Shown piece after piece: positions 26,108 through 37,686 of a stretch of 64,000 bases of DNA. The stretch comes from Bugula neritina (Eukaryota > Bryozoa > Gymnolaemata > Cheilostomatida > Bugulidae): NCBI GenBank assembly GCA_964035545.1, contig OZ037769.1:10547133-10611132 (forward strand). Reading direction: 5' to 3'. The stretch's first letter is position 1. Each line of letters opens with the position of its first letter. Position numbers and translations under genes: made by a program. The notes beneath the pieces are model-generated. The model had not been told where the DNA came from, searched no databases, and saw only the letters and a program-made list of their open reading frames with translations.

Positions 26108-29100
26108 ATGAAGTGTCACTATGATGTGTTAGGTGTAGATAGAGAGGCTAATGATGAAGAAATAAAGAAAGCTTATCGTAAGCTTGCTTTAAAGCTTCAC
26201 CCGGGTTAGTAAATTTAAATTAGAAATTTATTTCAGTACCTATTTTCTTTTAGTTTGGATAATGTTAGTTTCTACTGATAACGTTTGTCTTAAATTAAGA
26301 TATTGAGTTATTGTCAGTCGCTAACAGTAACAGTAACTTAAACTACTAGTATTGGTACTACTACTACTAGTAGAGTACTACTAGTACTACTACTAGTAGT
26401 AGTAGTACTAGTACCAGTACTAGTACTAGTACTAGTACTAGTACTACTAATATCTGTACTAAACTACTATTTAATTTTATTTTGGTTGCGTGCTTGTTCT
26501 CAGATCTGGGTCACAGCATATAAAAAAATTTATTTTTAAGAAAGTTTTGAGCATTCATCATTCATGTAGAGTTAGTAAGTGTCATAGCAGTAGCACTGGT
26601 TTTAAGTTTGGAGTTTAAAAAGTTAAACTTGAAACTGAGTATAAACTAGACCAAGAAATGCGTTGGGTCTGAGTTACTGTTATCTTAAATCAATTTGAAT
26701 TCGAATTGATTTGCAAGTTCAACTTGCAAGTCTCTAAAATAAGTCTTTATTGAATGATTGATGGCAATAATAATAGTTGAGACTTTCATTTTATTTTATT
26801 TCTTTACATAGTAATACTTGCTCTGATATTAGCTTGCCTAAAAATTGTAGACAAGTAATGTATTAGTCAAGTTTTTAGCTTGTTAACAAGAGTAAACTAT
26901 GCAAGTTGAAATTACTTAGTTTTTGATTCAGCTCTTTCATGCTCGTTTTATGTTCTTCGATGGTCCTCAGTTCACAGTTAAAAATAATTTGTAAGACTTG
27001 ATAAATTCTTTGCCAATTTTTAAAAACACAAAAAATCTGAAAGTCTATTCCAAGTATCACAACTAAAAACTGAAGCAGGAAACATATACTTGCTTCTGCA
27101 TCACTCACTAAAATGAGTCAGATTGATATTTTTAAATGAATTAAGGAGAATCTACTCATAGATAAAAGTTTTTAATGCTTTAGATATAAAGATTTAGACA
27201 CCATGACCATAATTAGCTGTCACGGTTTTATCAATAAATAACTCATAATTTAATTTGCTTACAGCTCAATAAGGTTTCAAACTCATCAAAAGCAGCTGGG
27301 TACAAATGGTACTTGCGAAATTGTACTTGCTTGGCAGTTACTGTGTTACTAATAAAATTGTATTTTTTTACATATCGCCACATATCTCATATGTTTTTTC
27401 ATGACTTCACCCATTTGTGTTACTAAAAGTTTTAAGAAACCAATTTTTCCAACATGTAATATTTATAAATAGACAAGAATCTAGAGAATGTAGAGCAAGC
27501 AACTCTCGAGTTTCGAACTGTCCAGCAGGCTTATGATGTGCTGTGTGACCCCCAGGAGAGGGCCTGGTACGACAAACACCGGGATGCTATACTGATGGGT
27601 GGTGAGTTAGCAGTGGCATCTCATTGGAATATATTCACCAATACTATATCTTAAGTCTTACATTCTAGCAGACGTTACTGACACATCCTGCAGACGTTCA
27701 TATCCATTAGAAATTCATTTGAAAACATATTACATTCTGTCCTTCATTTTGTTTTGCTATTAGTTTTTTCTGTATTGATATTGCATCTAAAAGAATAACT
27801 GTCAGGTAAAGCGTAAATTATCGCATATTTCAGGAATGGGCAAGGGAGATGAGTACCAAGATAATAGCATAGATATTTATGCGTATTTCAATACTTCCTG
27901 TTATTCTGGTTACTATGACGATGATCAGGTAAGTTAGACATAGCTTTAGTTCTGTGGACTTTGTCTAAAGTATGTTTGTAGCATAGTCACACCCCAAGTG
28001 CCGTTGTTTCATCATATTTCAGTGCCAATCCGCAGTAACAGTGCTACAGGTTATACAGTATGGAATATATGCGTTGAATTTGAACTTGAACTCTTGAAAT
28101 TTTATACAAAACACAATGATAGATTTAATTTGATTTATATAAAACTCATTTTCTTTTATCAATGCGTCTATTTGTTTTGATCTATTAACTAGTTGTGCTT
28201 TGTGTAGTTTTACCTCAACGTATGTGTCGATAAACTGTCACTCGTTTCTATAAATCTGGAATAGTTTTGATTTTGATAAACTCCTGCTTGTTACTAGTCG
28301 ATGAGAACGAATGACCTGAACAGTTGTATAGTATATGGCTTTAAAAATATTTTTATGCAAAAACTCCATTTTTTATTTATTGTTAGATTTTAGAGTGAAG
28401 TGCAATATTTTACACTGGATATTTAGCCTGTATATGAATATTTGTGTTACTATTTAATGTTATGCTCTGACAGCGTATTCCAATGTGTAATCTGCTTATG
28501 TTTCTTTTCCTTCACTTGTATGTGTAGTTAACAATATGTATGTTATGAATAATCTATTTCCTGTGTGTATTACAGGGGTTCTACACTGTGTACAGAAATG
28601 TGTTTGTGCAAATATCAGACGAAGATGCGGCATTTTTAAAGAGTGACGATTCTGAATGTGAACTTCCGAATTTTGGTGACTCTCTCAGCAAGTATGACGA
28701 GGTACCTGTTCCATAATGAGTTGAGATTGTTATGAGTCGAGTTTGTTACGAGTCGAGTTTGTTACGAGTCGAGTTCGTTACGAGTTGATTTTGTTATGAA
28801 TTAAGTTTGTGGTGCAAGGAAACAGGTTGTAGGTGCTGTTACTTGGCTCAGTATTGTTCATAAATCTGTTACACTGTCTAGGTGGTGGGGCCCTTCTATG
28901 GATACTGGGAATCATACTGCACCGCCAAGTCGTATGTGTGGTGTGAGAAGTGGGACACCAGAGAGGCTCCTGACAGGATGACCAGGAGAGCCATGGAGCA
29001 AGAAAATAAAAAAATCTGTGAAGCTAAGCGAAAAGAGCGAAATGAAGAAATTCGGGTGAGCGAGTGAATATGAATTGTTAGTTATTCAGTATGAGTTAGT

Positions 29101-32100
29101 TAGTGGCATGAACTCGTGTGTGTGCATACTGTGGTATGAGTCACACTGTGGTATGAGTCCTACACACCAAGTGTGAAGGGCATTGTCACTTACTTGGTGT
29201 GAGTCACTCAGTATCGCTGTTTTTAGGTAAAAGAGTATTCGACTTTTGGTATACATGTCTAAAGTTGCGTTTATACCTCAGCTGAAAAAAGTACCGAGTT
29301 TAAGTTAATAATGCTTGTCCGGGTACCCCTTTATGTCAAACTGAAACTCGTTGAAATCATATTGATGCGGTTGCTCACTTTCTGAAATTGAAATTTGACT
29401 CGCATAATAGCCATTTGATGCCTTTTGTAAACGTCGTGAATTAGTGAAGCGGAAAGCATAAAAGCGATAATTGAGAAGGCGTAGGCTATATAATTATAAC
29501 CGTATAAGTACGTTGTCTAATCGCCAAAGTAATAACTAAATAACGATGTTTACAAGGAGTTATTACTCCTATTCTAAAATTGGCCGATTAAGTTATCACA
29601 GTACAAAAATTTCAACGAGTGGCTTTTACAATGCAATGGCTAAATTGAACTTTTGACCGAAAATCGTGAAGGTATAAACGCAACTTTAAAATATCTTGAG
29701 ATATCAGCATGGGAACTGGTCTGCTATTAAACAGTACATTATTTAGGATTTGCTTTAAACAACTCCATTGTGTTGTAACAGTCAGTCATTTGAAAATCAT
29801 ACTGTCAGTCTCCTTATTTCATGTGACATTCTTGTGAAGAAGAACCTGCAGAGCATCACAAATCATTAGCGCTTCTGGTAAAACTCACGATGTTTACATG
29901 TTATTTCTAGGCGTTGGTGGCTTTTGTAAAGAAAAGAGACAAGAGAGTTATAGCATACAAGGTAAAAAAACTCTCATATTTTATTTAGATATATACTGCA
30001 TATTAGTTCTTGCTTACACATTGTTATTCTATGCTCATGTTTGTGCTGTTATAAGGCACAATTTTTTTAGTTTTTTGGCATTTCAGTGTTTTGAGTTTAC
30101 ATTCACTAGTACCTCATGTATAAACTTCAGTTCAACTGCTGCATTTCAGTCGGGAGTTATCTTCTGTGTTAGCGCTGTTTTCATTGCTTTATTCTACGTG
30201 GTTGTCTCCTCTTATGTGGGCCGACACAGTAGGAAATCTGGTTGCATATATTTGGGTCACCAGTCTATTAGTTGCCCTGCTATATTCATTGGGGAAAATA
30301 AGTTTTATAGCAACACAAATTTTCAACCTCTTTGATGTAAGAGCTGATCAATTTGGTGTTTTCCATGAATTTACTAGCCTGCAGGCAAATGAGTTCTATC
30401 TTTTATCTGATGGCATATCTCAAACTGGTTGCATTTGAATCTAAGTATTTATTTACATACCATGTAATTTTGTAGATTCACTATCTCACATGTATTTACT
30501 TATTTTTCCTATTTCAGCAAATGACTGTTATTGTTTCTATAAAATAAAATTTTGTTGTGCTTTGCTGGTATCTTATTTTTTGGGTGTTGTATAGAAATTT
30601 CTGGAAGAAAAAGCGATAGAAGCGGCTCGACTTGCAAAAGAAAGGAGTATTCAAGACAAGAAGGAAGCTTTAAGGTGCATACATCATTTCATTATTGTTT
30701 TTTGCTGTGATAACTTTATTAATTAAGCAGTGTAAATGCAGGACTCCTGTAGGTGTGATACTATATAATATTAACAGTGTAGTATTTGTATGTGTAGTAT
30801 TTGTATATGTAGTATTAGTATGTGTAGTATTTGTATGTAGTATTTGTATGTGTGACCTTCACCTATTAGGGTGGAAACAAAACTCCGCTTATGGAAAATC
30901 AAACCCGCCTGTAACAGAAGTTATCTACTGAGTACTACTAATAATAGGTCTCAGTTTTATAGAATTATTGAGCCGATGTGGTCTGCCTAGTTTATTTCTA
31001 AACTAAAACTATGCAGCTATTATAATAACTACCCTCAGTATTTCACATTAGATGCACTGTGCACATGCTACTAGATATATAGAAAGTGTTAGAGTCACTC
31101 ATATCTTTCCCAATCCTATACGTATCCTATCACAATAGACATATGCTCTGAGATATCCCATGCATGCACCAGTGGCTCTGTGCTAAGCCCTAGTCTATCA
31201 CTTTTCTGTAACAACACTCATGCAATGCTCACCTGGGTGTTACAGAAGTATGGAAAATTACCAAGAGACGCAGTGGTCAGCAATGTCCAACTTAGAGGAC
31301 CATCTCCAGGTGCTGGAGAGCAACGTCAGTCAGGAGTTTAGAGACGCCAACATGGACTCATGTATGCTGTTCTTTCTCAAGTTGTTTTACTGGTTACTCT
31401 GTGAAAAGTTATAACTGTGTCCTAAATCTTGTGACTCCCGTAGTAGATTGTGATCGATACCTCAGGACGCAGTAGTCTTGTTACTCACTTTATTATATAA
31501 ATATTCACACTAGTCATTAATTTTTTGTAGCAAATAGTGACGAAGAATACGTTGAACTAAACAACCTCTTCTGCATTGTGTGTAACAAAACTTTTAAGAC
31601 GGAGAAAGCGTGAGTATTACTTCAGTAATACTTGACTATATTTACAGTGTTCTATTTACTACAAACGAACTTGCCACAAAAAAGTGTTAGCTTTATATAT
31701 ACTGATGTGTTTGAAAATTGTCTGAATTATTGCAATTAAATAGCATTTTGTGACTTTCTAGTAGCACTGTGAGTAGTACTGTGGTGGAGTAGTACTGTTG
31801 TAGAGTAGTACTGTAGTTGAGTAGTACTGTGGTAAAGTAGCAATTTGTATATTGAATACATTTAGTTCAGAGCTCTTAGCCAAGATACTGCACCTGAGAA
31901 GCTAGTTCTATCTCCATGTTTATTCTAGACTAGCAAATCATGAGAAATCAAAGAAGCATCGAGAAAATGTAGCACTACTCCGACAAGAGATGTTAGCTGA
32001 TGATGAATTGATAGAACTGAGTTTATCTGAAGAGGAGAAGGAGGTGGCACCCTCCCGTACTAAGTAAGCCTCTTACTATCACCAAGGCTATTTATATATT

Positions 32101-34052
32101 CATGAGCTAACATCTACTCTGCCAACTCTCTCTCTCACTCCCACTAATTGTTTTCTTATTTGAACCCTTTAAAGTTTAAGCTCATACCTAGCATTGGTGT
32201 GAGTAAACCTATGCTTGATGTTCATTTCAATCCTTTCTATTAAAGACAATAGAATAACAGTATGAAGGTCGAGTAGAAATCTCGTATACACATGGCGTCC
32301 GACTCATGACATTTGACTTCAGTGCAAATAAACTCGCATATGATTGTAGATCAAAGAAAAAGCAGAAAAAAAAGAAAAATCAAAAGACCAATCACGATTA
32401 TAATGAAGAAATCAGCGGTGATGCTACAGCCGTGTCTACAGACCAGGTGAGTGCGCCAACATCTCCCTACGTCTCTCTCTTTCCTTACCTCTCTCTCTCC
32501 CTCTCCCCCTCTCTCCCTCTCTCACTCTCTCTCCCTCCCTCTCTCCCTCCCTCTCTCCCTCCCTCTCTCTCTCCCTCTCTCCATCTCTCCCCCTCTCTCT
32601 CTCCCCCTCTCCCCCTCTCTCTCCCTCTCTCTCCCCCTTCTCTCCCCCTCTCCCCCTTGCCCCTCTCCCTCCCTCCCTACCTCTCTCTCTCCCCCTCTCT
32701 CTCTCCCCCCTCTCTCTCTCTCTCTGTTGGTAGAGTGAATATACGTTACTAAGTTATTTTTGTAGGATGAGTTAGTGGCTGAGTTAGCTGGAAACTTAGA
32801 CAGTGCATGTACAGTCACTACGGACACTACAGACGCACCAGCCAGTACAGACGCTACAGTCACTACAGTCACTACAGACATTACAGCAAACACTCTGGTA
32901 GACTCGCCTAAGCTGTCAGCTGAAGGAAATATAGTGACAGATGATGAACAGGTAATTATTGTTGAAGGACTTTAGTATTGTATATAGTGTCAGTATTGGT
33001 AGACTCAGCTACAGTGGTGGTCATACTGGTACAGGTGTGTGTAATTGTAAAAGTAATGATAATGATAATAGTAGTGGTAATTGTAGTAATAGTAATAATA
33101 GTAATAGTGTTAATAGTAATAGTAATAATAGTAATAGTAATAATAGTAATAGTGTTAATAGTAATAGTAATAATAGTAATAGTAATTGTGGTGTTTCTAA
33201 TTAACTTAGTAACTATACTAGTGGTAACTTTTGATTTGGAAGTGTTATATAGTAACATAATATGTTCATATACTGAGTAATATATTAATATATGCTTATA
33301 CACCGAGTAATAGTTGGAAATAAGAGTAATTAATATGTGCACACAACTCCCAATGTTGCTTCATCTCCACGTACAACTTTGCAATGCTAACCATTGTAGG
33401 CTGATATTAGCGATTTCATCCACAAATCAGCCAATAAGAATAAGAAAAAGAAACCAAATTCTGCAAATTCGAAAGTCTCAGTTAGTAAAGACCAGGTATA
33501 TATAACACATACGTAATGTTATTTTACTGCTAGGGTTCTTGACTTGGGTTTCTTGAGCGAAACTCTTACTTCTTTTTAACTGGTGCTGAAGTTGGCTGGT
33601 TTTTTGTTCTAGAGTATATGATGTATTCAAAAGTTGTTTACCTTGTTTCTGTCTGCTGTTCACCCATCAACTATGATTGGGTAGTTAATTGTCATGGCAA
33701 CAGCTAGTCTTTTCATATTGTATGACACTCACTCTCTCGGCCTTTCCTTGGGATCTATACATCCTGCCATGTACTACATAGATGCGTTAGATTCATGTTT
33801 ATGTATGCTAATAATGCAGCAGTGGAAGCACCATGTTAACAACCTACAGCTAAGCATGTGATAGTCAATGTATTTCCTGTACAATATTCATAGTTACCAG
33901 AGCTGGCCTGTAAGGTGTGCCACACAGTGCTGCTAACGAGGAATAAGCTGTTTGAACATATAAAGGAGAGTGGACATGCTGCCTTAAAGAATGAGACAAC
34001 TCCCACAGAGCCTACTAGCGTCAAGACTAAACGAAAAGGGCGAAGAAAATAA
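26108..34052 (+). CDS. DNAJC21: DnaJ homolog subfamily C member 21, 14 exons, complete
   Basis: The J-protein co-chaperone of 60S ribosome maturation (yeast Jjj1 relative), which recruits Hsp70 to release late pre-60S factors. Exons: 26108-26204, 27473-27601, 27834-27928, 28576-28701, 28882-29055, 29911-29961, 30595-30674, 31246-31361, 31531-31609, 31929-32063, 32350-32446, 32766-32951, 33400-33495, 33894-34052; 540 codons (539 residues versus 531 in human). J domain at 1-70 with HPD at 31-33. [15 protein letters not shown] and [10 protein letters not shown] are family landmarks. A charged coiled-coil segment (about 190-260) precedes two zinc fingers: C304, C307, H320, H326 and C493, C496, H509, H515. 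[11 protein letters not shown] basic patch follows the first finger. Exon 12 encodes a Thr/Asp-rich stretch not shared with vertebrates. All phases close. The start ATG is the only one before the J domain. Confidence 0.97.
26335..26460. repeat. ACTAGT/ACTACT simple repeat
   Basis: Interleaved ACTAGTACT and ACTACTAGTAG units in DNAJC21 intron 1, nearly self-complementary throughout. Confidence 0.8.
28726..28800. repeat. 16-bp tandem repeat
   Basis: About four copies of TTGTTACGAGTCGAGT directly after exon 4 of DNAJC21. Confidence 0.8.
29260..29688. mobile_element. MITE with perfect terminal inverted repeats and TA target duplication
   Basis: In DNAJC21 intron 5. AAAGTTGCGTTTATACCT (29261-29278) and its exact reverse complement (29670-29687) bound about 425 bp of noncoding sequence. 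Both ends abut TA (29260-29261 and 29687-29688), the target duplication typical of Tc1/mariner-like and some other DNA transposons. No transposase frame is inside, so it is non-autonomous. Confidence 0.85.
30775..30852. repeat. GTAGTATTTGTATGT tandem repeat
   Basis: About five short copies in DNAJC21 intron 7. Confidence 0.8.
32456..32724. repeat. CT-rich polypyrimidine tract
   Basis: Roughly 270 bases of CTCTCTCCCTC on the plus strand immediately after DNAJC21 exon 11. It fills most of intron 11 and forms long, meaningless frames on both strands. Confidence 0.9.
33045..33190. repeat. AATAGT/AATAGTAAT simple repeat
   Basis: A trinucleotide-like array (AATAGTAATAATAGTAATAG) in DNAJC21 intron 12, with two higher-order copies around AGTGTTAATAGT. 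Confidence 0.85.
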
Positions 34053-36097
34053 CAATATTTTATTTCATGTAATATTAAGTGAATATTATACTTTTTTACT
34101 ATGAATACATATTTATGAGGACAGAATCAATAATTTGTAATTATTTGCAATACATGACAAAAACTTTTAATGAAAAGCTACAAAGATTATTTTAAAAATT
34201 GATTGAAATATAATGATCATCTGGTGTGATGTACTTCACTAAGTAAGTGTTATCTGGAGGCAGCATTCAAGACTGAAGAGCAAGTCTAGGTGTGGCAGTG
34301 GGTAGTCTGCTTATTAACTTGTGATTATATAATGGCTGATATTTAAATGAGGCCTAAAATAACATGGCATGGTGTAACATAACATTACCTGATACAACAT
34401 AACATCACTTGTGTGTAACATAACACTACCTGTGTGTAACAACATTACCTGTGTGTAACATAACACTACCTGTGTGTAACATAACATTACCTAGTGCAAC
34501 ATAATAAACGCAGGTTTCTTATAGCCGCAGCGTCTGTTCTGGTATCATTTAATTCCAACCAACTTTCTATAATTTAGATTTAGTTCCTAGTAGTAGTCTG
34601 CCTATTGGTATTGTTTCACAGCGATTTCTTCCACGTCTTACTTGCAGTATAAACATTCACTTACTTACAGGAGTTGCTTTTGTTTCCCCATCACATTTTT
34701 TTATAAGAAAATCTTTGAAAAACTATTCTGCAGCCTAACTGCTCAAAGTTTTCTGGTGACATCATGAGTGGTTGGAAGGTATTCAATTATGCATGCACAA
34801 AGGCCAGCATACATTGTCTGCACCTTTCATGGTAACTTTCATTGTCAACTGTATATTATATATCAATGTTTGGTGTTGAAACTTATACAGTTTTCAATTA
34901 TGAGTTCATAGCCTCTCCATGACTTGTGTGCTCAGTGAGTACATAATATATTTACCAAATTGCAACCCCCCCAAGACATTACCTCATTATTCTCCAAGTG
35001 TCCCTCTAGACCTGTAGAGTTAACTCTAGATTAATCAATCTCTAGTCCATTCAACTCATCTATTCATATGCATGGGAGTTTGAGACTTCGGGGCAAAAGT
35101 AGTCACATTGCATCAACATTTGATTTACATCTGCCTTGCAACAAGCATTCGACATTTGAGAGTACCTGGCCACAGGTCTGAGTAGACAGGCATACGTGTT
35201 CTAACTTCCTGAAGTAAGTATACACTAATACAATTATGGACTGTTCATTAATGGCTAGCAAAAACTTACCTACTTAATTACTCATGCACTATTTTTGATG
35301 TTTCTACCTTTGAGCAAAAATGTGTACAGAAATGTTGTAAACTGAAAAAGGCTTGAATTTAGCATTTCTTTGAAATTGAGACAATGAAACCTTGGACATT
35401 TCCAACAATCTTATCAAAAATAAATTTTTTATGGCATGAGTATTTTAGAAGTATGTGTTTTATATAGGCACATTCTTCTTTTAGCCAGAGCATAGAGTCA
35501 ATTACAATCAATAATATTTATTAAGTAATTGATTATATCATCAAATATTTGTTATACTGATTCATCTTGACATACATGACATACATACACCAATATGTTC
35601 TTTTGTTTTGTATTATAAACTTAGTATTCATTCCTAAATGAATACTACGATCAAATATTTTTATTATAAATCTGCATATTATATATTATAATCTATTATA
35701 TTACAACAACAAAATTAATTTCTTTAGTGAAAATTTTACAGTTTATTTCATTATTGGTATTAGACTTCTACTTGTGCATGTTTATAAACTACACTGCAGC
35801 AGTAACTGGTCAAAATGCTCATTTACGTAATAGGTTATATCAATGACCTGCCTACCTCATCTCAATTAAATGAGCGCACAAGGTACCACTAAACACAAAA
35901 TATCTAATATTATATTGTAAGTGTATCTGAATGTGTATGCATTAATTATGTTATCTTACACAATGTATGCATATGCAATAGAATTACGGAGCATATAGAT
36001 ATTAGTTGTATACAAACTGGTGTTTGTGCTCAATGGCTGGCCTATTTCAGCTAGCACCCACCATCTCACTCACCATCTCACCCACCATCCCTCCAAC
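34053..36097. other. gene-poor spacer with a short repeat array
   Basis: DNAJC21 3' UTR and intergenic DNA. A 21-bp repeat of TAACATAACACTACCTGTGTG occupies about 34360-34505. No exon was recognised on either strand before the candidate exon ending at 36153. Confidence 0.55.
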
Positions 36098-37686
36098 ATG
36101 CCTAACATGAAGAAACTGGGTCGAGGAGGCCAGGAAGCCGGCTGTATCTATGCGTGAGTCACATACTTCCTTTTCTGTATGGTAGACGCTTAAATTACTT
36201 CAAAATAGTGTTAGCTGTATTTAGTTTTTGAAGTTTTTAGTTTGTAATAAATTTATGATGTTTAATTATACTCAATTTGCTATTATTTCAAAAAAAAATT
36301 GTATCCATTTTTAAAATTTCTGTTGTTCTGTGGTTGCATATTAAGCCTGAGATTAAGATTTTCTAGCAAGCTTGTGTGTGCATGAAGTTATTGTTGTATT
36401 GCAGATAAAATATTTGTATTAGCTGAATGAGTCATCTAGAAAAACTTGTAACTATTCTAGAAGCCTTCAGCTATTGTGATGCATACTATAATATGTGACA
36501 CAATTATTATAGCATTTGATATAAATTCAACTTTTAGGCCTGTGTTAAAATTAATCTAATTGGCTACAAAATTGGAATTTTTTCGTCACTAGTGGGTTGT
36601 GGGTTATAAATACCATTTTGAAAAATCTAAACAGCAAAGAAGTAAAATTAATAGTTGTTATATGATCATGCGTAGCTAGAATAGCTACTCTATATTACAT
36701 CCAAGTCACCATGTATATGATAGTCTAGTTACTTTATATAGTCAAGCTACTTTATATTCAAGTAACTCTATATAATATATAGTCGAATCGTTCTATACTA
36801 CAAACTTATATTTAGCTGCTGTTTGTAGAGAGAAATCAATAGACTGCAGGTATTTTATACCTATCATAACTTATTGTTTAGTGACTGTGATAAACAGTAT
36901 AATAAAACTAACACCTTTATGGGAGCATAACTAAACAATAACGTGAAACAGTGACATTAGAAGACAACTCCTAGGTTCTACAGCAAAATATAGTAAATAT
37001 ATTTTGTGGTATGGACTGTGGACATCCTATAAGTTTCTACCAACAGGAAACGCAATAGCATGTGTGGATATGAGAGTACAGATGAATTCTACATTCTACT
37101 CGTTATTAACATGATATGTTTATATTTGCAATACTTTTAATCAAAATGCCAGGTTATGATATTGTATTCTAAACCTCCTAACAACATCTGCTGCACAAGG
37201 AATTATGAAAATTAGCTCTTAGCAATATGACAGGATTAAGAGGGGCTGGTTGCTCCCTCTTTGTAGTACATGAGCAGTACTTTGTGCGTATAATGCATAC
37301 TCTGTGTGCCTCGGCTTCTTCCCTCTTGCACATGTACTGCTCAGGTTGAAAGTGTAGTGAGAGTTTAGCTGTGTGTAATATTTGTGGAGCTACAATCTGC
37401 AACAAAGTTTAACTGAATCCTGTCTTAGATTTAGTTTAGCAGCCAGAGTTTTGCATCAGCATGGCAGAAGGGCTCTCGTACAGGTATGGTTGCGCCCAAT
37501 AACAGGCTTTCTTCTTAATATTCTTTTAATAACATTCTATAAATTCTTCTATGCAATAGTAAACTCTCTTTTATAAATTCTTTTAGTATTATGTTCAATT
37601 TTTATTGGTTGATTCAACAATTAATGCTTTTTCAGTCATTGCCCCCTCTGCTACCTGTGGTGACTAAACTACCAGCTATAGGTTAA
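36098..37686 (+). CDS. possible three-exon microprotein or gene tail, unknown function
   Basis: A candidate assembled from splice signals only. Exon A runs from an acceptor at 36051 with ATG at 36098 to 36153 (donor GTGAGT). Exon B is 37429-37483 (acceptor CTTAG, donor GTATGG) and exon C is 37636-37686 (acceptor TTTTCAG, stop TAA). Phases join without error to give 53 residues beginning MPNMKKLGRGGQEAGC and ending LLPVVTKLPAIG. These exons are less AT-rich than the flanks. The frame is also open upstream of the ATG to 36051, so this could be the end of a longer gene or a set of 5' UTR exons of the innexin. I recognise no family. Confidence 0.33.

Noticed and set aside
26875-27108. Minus-strand frame with an ATG in DNAJC21 intron 1
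   Set aside because: Hydrophobic and AT-driven, with no splice context or recognisable domain; too weak to list as a gene.
32306-32893. Ser/Pro/Leu-rich and Arg/Glu-rich frames on opposite strands
   Set aside because: Products of the CT-rich tract in DNAJC21 intron 11; the true exons on both sides use other boundaries.
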